Positions 14,041-26,830 of a stretch of 64,000 bases of DNA are shown here, piece by piece. This stretch comes from Kryptolebias marmoratus. Taxonomy: Eukaryota > Chordata > Actinopteri > Cyprinodontiformes > Rivulidae. The DNA lies in the NCBI RefSeq assembly GCF_001649575.2, contig NC_051435.1, positions 6,815,506 through 6,879,505 on the forward strand, read 5' to 3'. Position 1 is the stretch's first letter, and each line of letters opens with the position of its first letter. Position numbers and translations under genes: made by a program. The notes under the pieces were generated by a model. That model saw only the letters and a list, made by a program, of their open reading frames with translations, was not told the origin of the DNA and made no database searches.

Positions 14041-14324
14041 AATTAAATCAAACAAATAAATAAAAGCCTGTCAGAAAATAATCCACAATAAAACAAATAA
14101 ATCATTTCAGAAGCACAACAATTAGTCAGCAAACATTTCATAAGTAAAACATTTGATTTGCAAACAACACATTTGCACAGTTGTGTAGATTTTACATGTT
14201 TAATCAATTTTCTGCTGCTGAGGCTTTTATTTTGACAGTCATGTCAGCTTCTGCTGACATTTTTTTGCTTCTGTGCTGCCTGATTTCTTTGTTTCTGATT
14301 TTGACAGAGATGTCTCGGGTGGGA

Positions 14325-14420
14325 GGATCTTTTCAGACCCCCGGCAGAGATTCAGACCCAGGACAGTCTTGCTGTGAGGGGAGGGTGCTAACCAGCCGCT
14401 TCACCATGGAGCTGAGTCTA
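14325..14420 (+). repeat. tRNA-related SINE end, possibly the detached end of the 13725 repeat
   Basis: AGATTCAGACCCAGGACAGT, CTTGCTGTGAGGGGAGGGTG and CTAACCAGCCGCTTCACCAT form the inverted tRNA-like segment typical of the end of fish SINE-like repeats. This is the segment missing from the copy that ends near 14040. The 285 bp between (14041-14324) is AT-rich without obvious terminal repeats. Either something inserted and split the element or these are two independent fragments. Confidence 0.6.
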
Positions 14421-15865
14421 CTCGGGTGGAACTACAATCCTATTTAATTCTACTTTTTTCTTCTTTTCTTTCCTCTCTTGATATACTAATTTATTTCTCT
14501 AGCTGAGTAGCACAACCTGCTAAACTGATCCTGCAAGAAAATAAAAGTTACGATTGTCATAAAGTGTAATATTTTGGATTTAACAATATAACGTTTCCAC
14601 TCATTATGCATTTTTTAATCAAACATGCATCAGGAGTATCTCCGTGTTGGGACACAAACGTGTCTGTGTCAGATTCATGTGCTTTGTAATTGGATTTTTA
14701 AAAGACCTCTATTGTCTGACCCCTACTTTTCTCTCTGACCCACTGGAGGGTAATTGGCTGTGCTACTGATAATCCCTTTGAGTTCTTGTCATTCTGCCCT
14801 GACATCCCTTATGCTGTCATATCCCATCAATAAAAGAGAAATATAACCAGGATAATTGGTATTTTTTGTTTCCATTCTACTATCTATCAACTATTACTAC
14901 ACATTAGAAAAAAAAAATCCCTTTCCTTTGATAAGAATTACTGTACATAACAGACCATGACCTAGAACAGAGTTTTTAGGAAACAAATCATTTTAATTAA
15001 TCTGACAGCTAAAGAGCCTTTCCACTCTTTAGGTGCAGGGAGGGCAAAACATTTCAATTCTTAGGAGTAAGTTTGCTAATTTATGAAGTGGAGAGAATAA
15101 TATAATTTGTTCTGAGGCAGTAAATGTAAAAAAAGAAAAAATTAAGCTTTCCTTCAGTGTCATCCCATCTCATTTGTTATCATTAAGAACGTCACTTTGA
15201 GCTTTACAAGTCACTAGGCTGTGTGACTGTAAGTCATTCCTTTCTTGGGGCTCTCCCTCACAAACTTGTGCATGTAGAGAGCTCCCGTTGCTACACAGAC
15301 CGTAAAACATACTCTGTCACAAACTGAACAGCCACATACCAAATCGAAATCTGGTGATGGCATTAATCCTGACAGTAAATTCAAATCACCCAGTGCTGGT
15401 GCAGCTGATAGCTGACTCATTGCATCTCAGCCTCAGGATGCTCTTTTCTATCCATGGAAACACAGAGCACTATGGCTGGCTGCCTGCAGTTTGCTATCTG
15501 ATTTTGCATAATATTTAAAGCTCTTCGTTCCAACTACCAATCAGGCTTTCCATCAGGTCCCTTGTCTGTTTGGGCTTTGAAGCATTTAACCTCAAATGTC
15601 AGTGTCGGCCAGAGGCATGCTCCTGGATCCATATCTTCAAATGACTTTGGTTAAATTCACTTATCATAGAAAGTACAATTGGTGCTTAATGCTATCAGTC
15701 TCTTTGAGTAATGGACTAGATCATTAATTTTCTTGCCAACTATAGTCTAAAAGATAACTTGTCTACCTCTGAAATTGAACATGTCACCTACCCCTTGACA
15801 TTTACAGGGCTAATTAAACTTAAGCCAGGCTCCAGGTAAACATGACACAACATCAACTAAAGAAA
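14421..15865. other. Gene-free DNA
   Basis: No exon or repeat family recognised. Open frames are under 70 codons. The 15180-15660 part is somewhat GC-richer and unique-looking but has no splice-bounded coding potential that I can support. Confidence 0.5.
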
Positions 15866-15867
15866 AG

Positions 15868-15870
15868 TAA

Positions 15871-15958
<88 letters not shown>

Positions 15959-15961
15959 AAA
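15868..15961 (+). repeat. (AAAG)n microsatellite, about 23 perfect units
   Basis: About 93 bp of uninterrupted AAAG tetranucleotide, with an imperfect AAAAG start around 15861-15870. Read on the minus strand it generates an artificial Leu/Ser/Phe-repeat open frame that is not a gene. The lack of interruptions suggests an actively mutating locus. Confidence 0.98.
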
Positions 15962-16444
15962 TTGGTTTTGACATGTCTCAGTAATATTTCCTTCTGATCA
16001 ACCCTAAAGTTTAACAACTTAAAGCAACAGGAACCCACTGCTGAAATGTTAGCGTTTGATCTAAAATGGTAGCTGAAAAGAGCTATTGTGCTGTTTAAAA
16101 AAATAAATGTGTGGCAAAAAAAATTTAATTTTCCTTTACCACACCATCCTTTTAGTTCCAAGAGTGAACGTCTTTCAAACAGTGAACATTGCTGCATGTT
16201 ACCAGAACATTGGGTAGAGGATTTTCTCTGTGCAGCTGCCAAAATACATCTTGTGTGTATCTGTGAGAATCCAGCAAGTTGTACAAAGCAATAATTTTTG
16301 ATGCCACGGAAATGAAAAAGCTAAACCTTGTGATATAGCAGTATAACGGCAGATCCTCCAGGTGTACTGTATAAGGAGAGTGTAGAGTCCCACAAAAAAG
16401 CTCGGCTTTTGGTCAATTTGCTGCTTTTATCACCTATTGCCAGA

Positions 16445-16815
16445 GGCAAAGGGGAGATAATGCTTTTGCTTGTGTGTATGTTTTTTTTTCTATATGCAAA
16501 ATCTCTTGTGAATCACTGGACAAATTTTAATGAAACTCTCTAAGAGTAATCGTTGAAAAAATGTCTATAACTCGGTCAAATTTACAGATATTAAGCTAAA
16601 ACATGGCTTGTAGTAGCTGAGAGTCATCCTTAAAACATACTCTGAGAGCTAACACATTTGCCACATTTTGAATTAGGTTGTATATAATGTTATTTAGAAG
16701 GTTTGACTAAAAAAACTATAACTTCCTTTCTTCTAATCATAACTGATCTTAGTCTAAAACTCTGGCATGAAACGCAGAAAGCAATATGCATTTATTCAAA
16801 GAATGCTGGGCCTTA
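16445..16815 (+). repeat. Family A interspersed repeat, copy A1
   Basis: Recognised by shared blocks: ATCTCTTGTGAATCACTGGA, AAATTTTAATGAAACTCTC, TTTACAGATATTAAGCTAAA, GTAGTAGCTGAGAGTCATCC, CTCTGGCATGAAACGCAGAA, then AATATGCATTTATTC and GGGCCTTAA. Five further copies of this family lie at about 26.4, 33.0, 34.5, 37.0 and 60.4 kb. This copy lacks the central block that in other copies contains the words GTGGCAGCCATCTT. No protein is encoded. It is probably a nonautonomous transposon. Confidence 0.8.
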
Positions 16816-16879
16816 ATTTATTTGGCTTTAAAACTTTTACTCTGAATTTATGTTTAATAACATTCATTTGTATTTCTCA

Positions 16880-17072
16880 TTTTATGCATTGTTGTTGTTG
16901 TTTTACTCTGAATGATACTTCATGGTGATCGTATTTGCACTTTATATGTATCTTGTGTTTACTTGCTGCAGATGGAAATTAGCCATTGGCCAAATCAGGT
17001 TCCACCTATTTACCTCTTTGAGTTTAATGTTTTATGTCCATAGTCCTTATCAAATAAACTAAACTAAAACTA
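16880..17072 (+). repeat. LINE 3' UTR and tail (L2/Rex-like)
   Basis: The sequence runs from a TGTTGTTGTTGTT stretch through GATGGAAATTAGCCATTGGC and ATTTACCTCTTTGAGTTTAA to TTATCAAATAAACTAAACTA. Ending in AATAAACTAAACTAAAACTA just before ordinary sequence, it has the layout of a fish LINE 3' UTR with a short repetitive tail. The 5' part is absent, as is normal for 5'-truncated LINE insertions. Confidence 0.65.
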
Positions 17073-19175
17073 TGAGATTTTTCAGTTCACCGGGGCCAAT
17101 CTCATTGCTAAGTAGAACTTCATCACATTTTGTTACTAGACTACTTGCTTTATTGTTTTCAATGTTTAAATTAACTCCTGCAGCTGCAGTTGTTTTTGCA
17201 CCAGTAGCAGCAGCCATCCAGAACAAATGCATGGCCGCTGCTCAGAAAGTTCAAGAGGGTCATCAAAACAGCAACATAAACAGCCTTTACTTTATTTTAT
17301 TTCCTTTCATTTTCAGAGCTTATTCTAAAGACTGTAAGGAAAACCATGGTGGCAAGAGACAGTGAGTAATTGCAAGCTTGGCTGTGTTATCTACTACAGC
17401 TGAGAGTATTAGGAGAGGGGTAAGCTCACCCAGAAATGCTGTTCCTATTTACATTTAGACTAGCCATTCTCAGAAGCCAAACACTCTCTCCCTCATGAAA
17501 GACTTAACAGTCTTTTAATGTCCTGTTGAAGGACGGAGTCACATGACTTATAAGCTGAAGTTCAAGAGTGTGTACAGGATGGTGGTGGACTTTGTTAAAG
17601 AAATGCAGGTGTAATGTATAATTTAGCTCCCTAAAGGGCTCTTATTGTTTTTCAGAGACATATTAAAAGCAGCTTGCAGAGTCTGCAGGGTTGATAAGTG
17701 CAATCCATCATCATAAATAACTGGTTTTACATTTTTACAAGTACTGTTTATAAGCCCATCCATAATCATTGCAGATGCAATCACGTCACATTATAATACA
17801 TCCTTCCAGAAACATGTTCTCTGGCCCTCCAGGTTTTATCACGGCATTTTGCTAGTAGGTGACGAACATGAGAGTCTATTATCAGCTCCTCTGCCTTCCA
17901 GTTTTCAGAACGTTGTGCCAATACTGTCTGAGAGACACCAATTTCTGATAAATATATTTAATTACTATAAAATATTAGGCATATCAGAGCTAAAATAATG
18001 CCAAATATTCAGCTTGACCAGGCCACAAAAGCATTGTTAACCCTGGAGGAAGGATGCTCATAAAAAATATAGAAGTTTATGAAAGCATAAAATGATTCTA
18101 TTGGACTCTAAGGTACTGCAAAACGTGTGGCCGCTTCCTTTCTTTGCATCTTTTATCATGCTTCTTGCTGTTGTTCTTCGTCTATCCCTTCCATAGCATG
18201 TCTTCCTTGAGGGCTTTGTTAAAATATTCTACAGCTTCCATCTTTTTGTTGCTATGGGACAAAGTATGCAAAGCAGAAACTGTGATCTACTCCTAAGACT
18301 GCAAACTCTCTTAGTGCTGTTGTCGAGATTAGCTAAATTTCCTTCACATGTTTTGCACTAATCACATTTAGTCTATCACATTTAAACATAGATTTTTTTT
18401 TTCACAGTTTACTTGTGCTACTGTATATCCAATGCTTTCAAATGACTCTTCCATACATTCAATATGGCACATTAGCTCCAGCTTGTAGATTCGCTCATTA
18501 TCTCTGAACACAATAAAATATGTCACCCTGGTAAATGCAGTCACAGAATAATACACAGTTTTTAAAAATTCTGAAAACAGCAGGGTGGTATATTTAGGCT
18601 CAGCATCAGTGAGCTGTAATTTGCAGGCTAAGTCACAGATATCTCTTTCCTGAGTGTGAACGATTACAAATGTGTTTACAGGGGAAGATACTGTAGGCAT
18701 TCTAATTAATCCAATGTACCAGAAAATTATTTCTATTAAATAACCACTCTGTCTTTACTACGGCATGAGTGCCTGTGAATTTAAATTCCCTCCCTTTTGT
18801 TCAGTGGATTAGTATCCTTTCAGGAAACAGAGCATACAAAGGTATTAGGCCTTCAGAGCATGAAAAGGTTCAAATGGCTGGTGTCTAGAAACATTATTTG
18901 TTTCAAAACAATTTTTTATTGTCAACTACATGAAATTATACTATCTATGGAGCATTATTGAATGTTTCATTTATAGAGCAGAGTTTTATATACATGCAAA
19001 AGCATGGTCTCTGAAAAAATGCAGTCAACTGAGGAAGGATTCACACAAATACCAGGCCTGAATTTTAATAACATTCTGCTGTTGTGAAATGTGTTGATAG
19101 AAACAGATGCACATCCTTAGTCTTAATTAAACAAAAATTGCTTGAAGAAAAGATGCATTTATGAAATCTCAGATT
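17073..19175. other. Gene-free DNA
   Basis: Nothing is supported as coding. The 110-codon minus-strand frame at 18368-18700 has a mixed composition but no recognisable domain and no clear splice sites. The word CTGCAGCTGCAG (an E-box palindrome) occurs near 17179. The rest is unremarkable. Confidence 0.5.

Positions 19176-19177
<2 letters not shown>

Positions 19178-19257
<80 letters not shown>
19178..19257. repeat. (TA)n microsatellite, 40 units
   Basis: 80 bp of perfect alternating T and A. Such tracts can extrude cruciforms and are commonly misassembled, so the true length in the genome may differ. Confidence 0.98.
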
Positions 19258-19260
<3 letters not shown>

Positions 19261-22075
19261 GGTTATTTTGGTTTTGTTTTAACATGTATGTTACATGTAT
19301 TGGAAAAGTTGATAAAGGTGTGTGCTGATTAACCCAGGTACAGTGAACTATTCAAATATGACACTTCAGGTGGAGCTCAAGGTAAGATTAACCAGCCAAC
19401 ATAGAGCTTGTTGTTCAACTATTGGCCAGAAAATATAACTTTTTATTGATATTTATTCGTATTTATTGGTAAAACAAACAAGCAACATAAAAGAAAAGTC
19501 AGAGTTACCATTTGTCATCAGAAGGGATGTCTGAGTGCAAAGTCAAATTCCAGCAAATCCCAGTTTTACCAATCTGACCCAGCATGCATGACTTGCAAAA
19601 ACCTTGTGCCTGTAAAAGAATCAATTATTCATTGAAAAACTGTAAACAGGGGGAAACATAAGTATTAGAAGATGAGTATGACAGTTATGTGTTTATCCTT
19701 CAGTTTGGTGTGTATTCTGTCTCATATTAATTTTAAGCAGCTTCTTACCTCTTTTGGAAAAGAGGAGTTGAATTAGTGTGGGCTGCCTGATTCAACACTT
19801 TAACAGCAATGAGAATAAGGAAAGAAAACTCTTGAAGATAAAACTGAAAGTTAAGACTTCTTGGTGATATTTTAGAATGATATTTCAGAATGCTGAGAAG
19901 AAAAAAAACAATAGATTTCCTGTTATAAACCCCATACACAAACAAAGATTATCCTTTCATTGTATGTTTTATCTCCCCACCCACAATGCACTTGTCTGAT
20001 AAAAAATATTGTTTTAATCAAGGTCCCTATAGAACTTTGGTCATATTGATAGATTCAGCTGCCTCCACTCTCCCATGACAGTTTCTGGGCAACTAATTGT
20101 CTCTTTATTTCATTTCTCATACACCCTCCCACATGAGTCTGGACCTTTGCAACATTCACAATCTCACCTTTGCTGTCTGCTAAGAGCAGCTAATCTGAGC
20201 CAAGATTGTAAATGTGTGTGAAGAGACAGATTGACAGGTAAAAAAAAAATGAGGAGATGAGCTGTGATAACATGACAGGGAGTTAGCCCAAAACAAGCCT
20301 ATAAACACACACTGGGGAGAAACATCAAATATGACACACCATGAGTTCACTTAGAAACAAAGCATTGTAGTTGACCGTGTTAGATAGAACAAGTCCCTCC
20401 TGAATTCCTGTGTGAAGGACAGAATAAACACCACAGTCAGATATTTTTATATTCTGTTCATTTCCAGCCGCTGTGTGAAGCCACATGCAAGTGCACACAT
20501 ACTGTACGCCCACATATGCATTCAGTGTATTCTGTCTTCCATGCAAACCCATTCCTGCACAGTCTCCCATGATGTAACACTAAATTAGGAATTGCACTCT
20601 GTTTCTCTCTATCTCTTCCTTCACAGATGGTTTATTACAGCATCTGTTTCAGGTCTCATATCACCTGACAACATTTACTATTAGCATTAATAGATTACAA
20701 TGGAGTCTCCAGCCATCCTGAGATGACATACTGTTGGCATTACAAATGTGACATCTGATTCTGAAGACGTCCGTTTATATATTGTAGACTTAAATTTCAG
20801 AAAACGCCCTCATGGTGCCTCTTTGCTCTGCCAAGGCAATTTCCTAAGGAAAAGGGTGGTAGTAAATATGGTTAATGTGCTGAGGAGGCAATGCTACACC
20901 AACATAAAGAAGACATGAGATGTGATTCTTCCCACAATTGGGATGTAAAATCCTGTATCGTAAACTAGGCTCGGATAGGACTAACCACAAGAGAACTGCT
21001 AAAAGGGTAAGCATTAAAGCCTCCTCCAAAAAATGCAGGGTAACGTTGTGAAAGTCTAAAATAAATCTGTTTTAAATCAGTTAAATGTTGTTAAAACACT
21101 TGTTACATTTGTGAGGATTATCCACCAAGTTAAACAGTAGAACCTTGAACTTGTCCAAATCAAAATAAAAAAAGAAGCAGATCAGAAATAATGTATACGG
21201 CTCATTCAGCACCCCAGCAGGTCAAGATAGAAAAACTCAAGAGGGTAGAAAATCTCACCAGAGACAAAAGAAAGCAGACAGGTACGAGATTAGATGTTGT
21301 CACATGCTTTTTGTAGATAAGAAGCTACAGTGTGAAGTTTATATCAGGAGGGAAATGATTAATGTAAATTTAATACATCTCATTGTACTACACACCATTT
21401 TCAAGTACGAATTAGGCCTCTAAGATAGATGAGGATTTATTTTTTATTTTTTTATTATTTTAAGGAAATGTTAATCAGTGTGCAGTGTCCTATTTTAATT
21501 CCATTATCATGTTTACTTTTTCTCATAATATGAAATCACTTGGATTATGGTGCAAAACATCAACCTGACCTGTGATAAAGCGACACATAAATTTTAGAGA
21601 CTTGACAGATTTTGTCAGACAAGGAGGAAAATAAAAGTCATGTCTAATTTGATTAACACAGACAGTGCAGTGTCCACAAACGAATCGACCATGAACTTTG
21701 CCATCTATCAAAATCTCTGCCATCGTTCTGTATAACTTTTCAGACATCCTGCTTTGAGAACCCCTCGGTTCATCAGTGATCAAAGGCCACAGCATGAGCA
21801 GCCCAAGTCATTTCATCCAGGGGGTACCATCTTTCTGACTGCCTTGGATAATCCTCTTGACCTTTTAGGAATGGAAAAAGGTGACCCTTTTAAGGTTAGA
21901 AATTTAGACCACTCCACTGGCTCTAGAGGAGACTTCCTCTTTAGCCCTAGCCTTTTATTTTTTGCCATAAAAGACATACCACTGTGTCACGGTTCCTACA
22001 TATAAAACATGAGTAACGTAGATCTATGTTTGTCACCCACATACTGTTACTATCCACAAAAAGATATACCCATAA
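19258..22075. other. Gene-free DNA
   Basis: No exon, RNA or bounded repeat recognised. Open frames are 61-90 codons without domains. Confidence 0.5.
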
Positions 22076-22139
22076 TATTCTTTGTTATTTGGTATTATCT
22101 TGTTTTTAAACAAAATTTTAAATCTGCCATAAGAGGTCC

Positions 22140-22285
22140 AAGACTGCTTCAAAAAGGTACAGATCATATAAGGGTAACAAAAACAGTTAAGGGTACAAGA
22201 AAAGTACCTTTGAGGGTACCACCCCAGTGACAAGTCTTTGTACCCATAAAGGTAAAACTGGGTATTTTTTTTCTGAGTGTGTGTG
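22140..22285. repeat. Teleost MITE-like element with GGTACC-type words
   Basis: The words AAGGGTACAAGAAAAGTACC, TTTGAGGGTACCACCCCAGT and TTTGTACCCATAAAGGTAAA, ending in TTTTTTTCTGAGTGTG, match the pattern of a common fish miniature DNA transposon whose end resembles CACTCAGAAAAAA. The right end near 22282 seems present. The left limit is unclear. Confidence 0.5.
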
Positions 22286-23295
22286 TCAGGGTAGGGTTAC
22301 CTTACACAGCTGTTTTAGGATGCTTAAAACTTGCTGGATAACTAAAACACTGGCATATTCCTCCTCACATGATGGTACATTTCTATATTTGAGGCATAAC
22401 TCTCCAAATCTTAGCTAAATGCAGCTGTTAGTAGTGCCTATTAAATGGACAGCCAACTAACTCCCACCTCCTGAACACATGAATGTGTTAAGTTAACCCC
22501 AGCTGTTCACTGACAGCCATCTACCTCAGTGTCTAGTCAGATTTGTTCTTTGTAGCTGAAAACATGCAACTCAGTGACAGAAGACAGATGGCGTTCAACA
22601 TGCTGCACGATCACGAGTTCTCTTCAGAGTCAACACTTTTTAACTTGTCCACCGATTCATTATTCATAAAGAAGTCACTACAAAGAGTGTAATTGCTGCA
22701 AATTACAGCCTATCGAAGCTTAAAGGTAATACAATTTAAGCTTTAAGACAGTTTATTAATGACTCATCAAACTAAAAAAGCCTACCATGACATATGGCTA
22801 ACGCAGATTCAGAGAACCCATTAAACTATTGTCATTTCCTTCTATTTCATCATAAAAGGCGCTATTCGGCTTGAAATAGCTTTTCCCTAATGGAGGACAT
22901 TCAGTGCAATGTAAAAGGTTTTGGTGACAAGGCTGTGCAAGATGTTGAAAGGCAGGCAGTGACATGAGAGAAAACAGGAATTTCACCTTCAGCTAATTAA
23001 AACATGGGAATATTTTGTGCTGAATATTTTCACCGTCTTGTAGTGACAATGACCCAGCATGAACTAACCAAAATCTCCCCATCCAAAATACACAAAAATT
23101 ATAGTTTGTGTTTGAAGTTTGTCTTGTGTTCAGACAAGAAAACCATTGCAGATTGTGCTGGTTTTTACAAATGATATTGATTAATATGTTGAATTTCAAT
23201 TTTATTCAAGAGTTCATTTGTTTTTCTAATAAGCTTAAATTAACTTGATTAAAATGTGTCAGGTGAGCCAATAAAAAACATGGGGTTTAAATCAG
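22286..23295. other. Gene-free DNA
   Basis: No feature recognised. Short frames of 60-70 codons only. Confidence 0.5.
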
Positions 23296-23302
23296 CGATT
23301 TG

Positions 23303-23903
23303 AGGCCTAGTTTGCACTACGCTGTGTTTCAGTAAAAACTGAATCTGCTGTCAAAACTACAGCAGATTCAATAAGTACAGCCGTATCCATGTAAATGCGA
23401 CTTCCCTCAATAAACATTGAAAAAACACTAACATTTCCAGAGATCGTTCTTGTGTAAACAGGGACAGAGTGGAAATTTTCAGATACTCTCCGATGCATTT
23501 CAAAAGAAGTTACAGTGTTTGAAATTGCACATGAGCTCTACGGAAGGATGCAGAGCAACTAGATAAAAACAAAAAAAAAAACCAGCAACAATGGCGAATA
23601 GCAGAGTCCTGTTTCTGCTTCTCACCCTTTTTAATGTGTAGCAGAATCCCAACCTCACTGTTGGTCCAAACAAAACCTCTGTGTTTTCACCACTTTGGAT
23701 ATAACTGTTTACGTGCTCTAGAGACTGGTGTCTGCGCACAAGCAGGGAAATACAAAACTTACAGCGCCAGCTAGTAGCCTCGCATTGAAACTACAGTTGA
23801 TCCACCGAGCGCAGGATTAATGTGTAAACAGGTAACTTTTTTCCAATCAACACTGGAAAATCTCTGGTGTTTCCAAGAGATCTGTCATGTGTAAACAGGG
23901 CCT
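23303..23903. mobile_element. hAT-like nonautonomous element (about 600 bp)
   Basis: The left end reads AGGCCTAGTTTGCAC (23303-23317). The right end, inverted, reads AGGCCCTGTTTACAC (23903-23889), giving a 15-bp terminal inverted repeat with 3 mismatches. A related word, GTGTAAACAGGGAC, recurs inside at about 23453-23466. The interior encodes nothing recognisable but has a perfect hairpin (23341-23369). The 'AGGCCCTGTTTACAC' end is familiar from fish hAT-type miniature elements. No clear 8-bp target duplication could be read, which fits age or slightly wrong ends. Confidence 0.6.
23341..23369. repeat. Perfect hairpin inside the hAT-like element
   Basis: Arms GAATCTGCTGT and ACAGCAGATTC (11 bp, perfect) are separated by the 7-nt loop CAAAACT. 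It lies about 40 bp inside the left end of the element, so it may be a subterminal feature of the transposon rather than an independent RNA. Confidence 0.8.
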
Positions 23904-26415
23904 TAAATTATGATTTTACTTAACTACAGCAGGTCTTTTTAAATGCTGCTGAAACAATGCAGTGTGGGATCTGTGTTTCACAGCAGCCTCTTGACAGCTC
24001 AACCAGCCATTTGTAATTTTGTAAATTTGTAAATTTGTAAGGTTTGCATTTGTAACACACGTAGTAAAATGAAGGGAAATTTAAAAAGCTGCATCTCAAT
24101 CTGATAATGGCCTGAACAGCTGCTACAGGGAGTAAAACAGGGAATGGAAGGGCAACAGCAAATAGCCACTAGATAGGCAAGATACAAGGGGACTATGACG
24201 ATGGCAGTCTCTTTGTTCCCAACTTTCAATGCACCAAAGGCTCCATTCTTTCTCAGTCTGAGGTCCTTTGCCTCCATCAACAGCATAGATAAGTGCAAGT
24301 CCCGCAGAGGATTGAAGGAAGAAACAGATTAGAGGGAAAATCTGATGTGCCGAAACATCAGCTGTTCCCCTGGGACAAAGGAAGACTGGTTTAATGTCAG
24401 CCCTGCACCTCATCACTCTGACAAAGGAACAGTTTTCAACGATTCAAAGAAAAAGGCACCAGTTAAGTGAGACTGTTAAAAAGTTTGGCTGTAAATGTGT
24501 TTTAATGTGAAATTCCTGTAAATAGAAAAGAATGAGAAGGCAGGAAAAATGTCCTTTTTCTGAAATAAATTAACAGATCCATTAAAAATGTGTCAAGGGC
24601 TCTAATCAAAATCAGGGCTCAACTTCAGGATTACCTAAATGTCATTAAATTATTCAGATAATAAGTTGGGATTCAGTATAAGCCGGCCCATGAAAAGTTA
24701 ATAGAAATATGAAGTGTTTTGGGCCATTAGGTCTGCCCCTGATTTTGCCTCTGCATTGAGGAACATTAATAACTATAAAAATTCATGAAGTTACAGCTGT
24801 TGTAATCAATTCTTGTACTTTGGAAGTGCACATATTGATCCTGCAGGTACTTAATAATTTGGAGTGCTGTGTAACAGACCGAAATTCAGCCTCAAGAAAA
24901 GACCTGGATGATATTTAATATAAAGATTTGTAACAGATGTGAAATCATAGAGCAAAGCTAATGAGGCAAAGCTTCCTGCTTGGAAACGACACACCGATTT
25001 GTTTTCCACTGGTGATTTTAAAGGTTTGTAATGAATGGATAAAAACATAATGATGACACATAACCACAGACTCTCACTTTCTGTTCTCTTATGTATTACC
25101 TATCCAGCAGCCAGCCATATAAACTGAAGGCTGTCGACAGCAAACAGTATGTAAAACTTTAATTATCAAATTTATCATGCAGCAATGAAGAGCTTGGAGG
25201 GAAAAAAATGGACGCAATCATTCCTAAAATGTTTGGAATCCACCTGGGAAACCCAACATCTCCTCTTTTTTTTCTTTTACCCTGTTTTAGTCTGTCCTCT
25301 CACCAATGTTGCCTTTTATTTTTATTTTTAACTTATCTTTGGCTACACTGAAGCCACTTGAACTGATTTAAAAAATCCAATACCCTGTGAGATTCAAAGT
25401 GGTTCAGATTTTTTTAATGCATTCATGCAAAAAATGGAAAACACAGAATAATCATAGTCTTCCAGGCCTTTAACCAAACTGATAAATCACAAGAATAGGA
25501 GTTATTTGCTGGGTCTGCAAAGTCCTTTTAAAAGTATGAGTCAGTGTGCATCATATGAAGCTTTTGTATGTCATTATTTAGTGTTTGTGGGGATTTGGTT
25601 CAAACAAACTCCAACTTATGACCATATTTCCACAAAAACATTGCACTGATCTAAAAAAACACAGTTTTTTCTGTCTGAGTATGTCTGAAAAACTCAGGTT
25701 TTGCCTAAATCTAATTTGACCAAACAAACTGATCTCTTTCTCTGACAAAAATTTAAATACAAATGCATTGAGTCTTTATTAGTCAGAATAAATAACAATT
25801 TATCAAATAAAATGTAAGGTGATGAGCAAAAAATGTGCAGGGATATGTCAAGGGGAAAAGAAACTGAGTAGCACAGTATAATTTTGTCTCAGCCCTTCAT
25901 CTTCCACTTATTATAAGGCTTGAGCTGGAACCAGTGTCACCGCTCTCCCAGGTGACGGACTGTCCATTAACACATCACCTGCAATGGAGAATAAAACTTT
26001 ACAGCCGGGACATCTTACATTTATCTGGCATGTCATAGTGGTTAAGTCCTGAAAGAACCTCTATAATGTCTGCAGCTGGCTCAAAGCTTGACTGGGGGCA
26101 GTCTAAGCAAAACCAGAAAGATGTTTTTCCTTTATTACACAGAAAAGGTCTGTCACCATTACAAGTCTTTAAACCATCCTATTGGACATTATAACATTTG
26201 AATTACCCATTTCAATTTTTGTTCACAATTTCAACAAGTGTTTTTCTTTCATGGTCTTTTCTTTTTTTCACTCGTTTGTGACATAAATTTGGAAATAGCA
26301 AACTTCTGTTTTCAAAAGAACATGTTCAAATTTGTTGTTGCCAAAGTGACATTCTTATCAGTCTTAAATGTATTTAGTGCTAATTATCGTCCACGGCTAA
26401 AAAGTAAATACAACC
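23904..26415. other. Gene-free DNA
   Basis: A short run of AAATTTGT units lies at about 24015-24040. Two overlapping minus-strand frames of 97-99 codons (23999-24416) have no recognisable domain or splice structure. Otherwise nothing. Confidence 0.5.
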
Positions 26416-26419
26416 CTGT

Positions 26420-26830
26420 TAGCAAAATAACTCATGAACCACTGGGCAGATTTTAATGAAACTTTCAGAAAGTTTTCATTGACTAAACATCAACAAGTGA
26501 TTACTTTTTTCGAATTAATTTAATTCAAGATAGCCACCACAACTAACTGATATTTTCCAACACAAAAATGGCTACAACTCCATCAATTTTACAGATATTG
26601 AGATAAACTTTGATGTGGTAGTAGCTGGGAGTCATTCATAACACATACTTTGGTTGTGACATTTTGTGATGTTGCATGAGTTTGCAAATAAAGTTACCAT
26701 CAAAGTCTGACCTAAACAGCTATAACTCTGTCATTTATCAACAAAGGATGTTTTTAGTCTAAAACATGAAAGGTTGCAGGTGAAAGACATTCCTAAAGGA
26801 CTGATAGGTCTTTAATTCATAAAGTTTAGG
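26420..26830 (+). repeat. Family A interspersed repeat, copy A2
   Basis: Shares the ordered blocks CTCATGAACCACTGGGCAGA, TTTAATGAAACTTTCAG, ATCAACAAGTGATTAC, CAAGATAGCCACCACAACTA, ATGGCTACAACTC, TTTTACAGATATTGAG and GTAGTAGCTGGGAGTCATTC with the other copies. It ends near AAGACATTCCTAAAGGACTG, a decayed form of the ATGCATTCCTTCAAGGAATG palindrome seen in less diverged copies. This is one of the better preserved copies, in plus orientation. Confidence 0.85.

Noticed and set aside
14325..14420. Possible tRNA gene
   Set aside because: Only an inverted tRNA-like segment without a foldable cloverleaf. It is the end of a SINE-like repeat.
15853..16242. 129-codon frame with Phe-Phe-Leu-Ser repeats
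   Set aside because: Direct translation of the (AAAG)n microsatellite on the minus strand.
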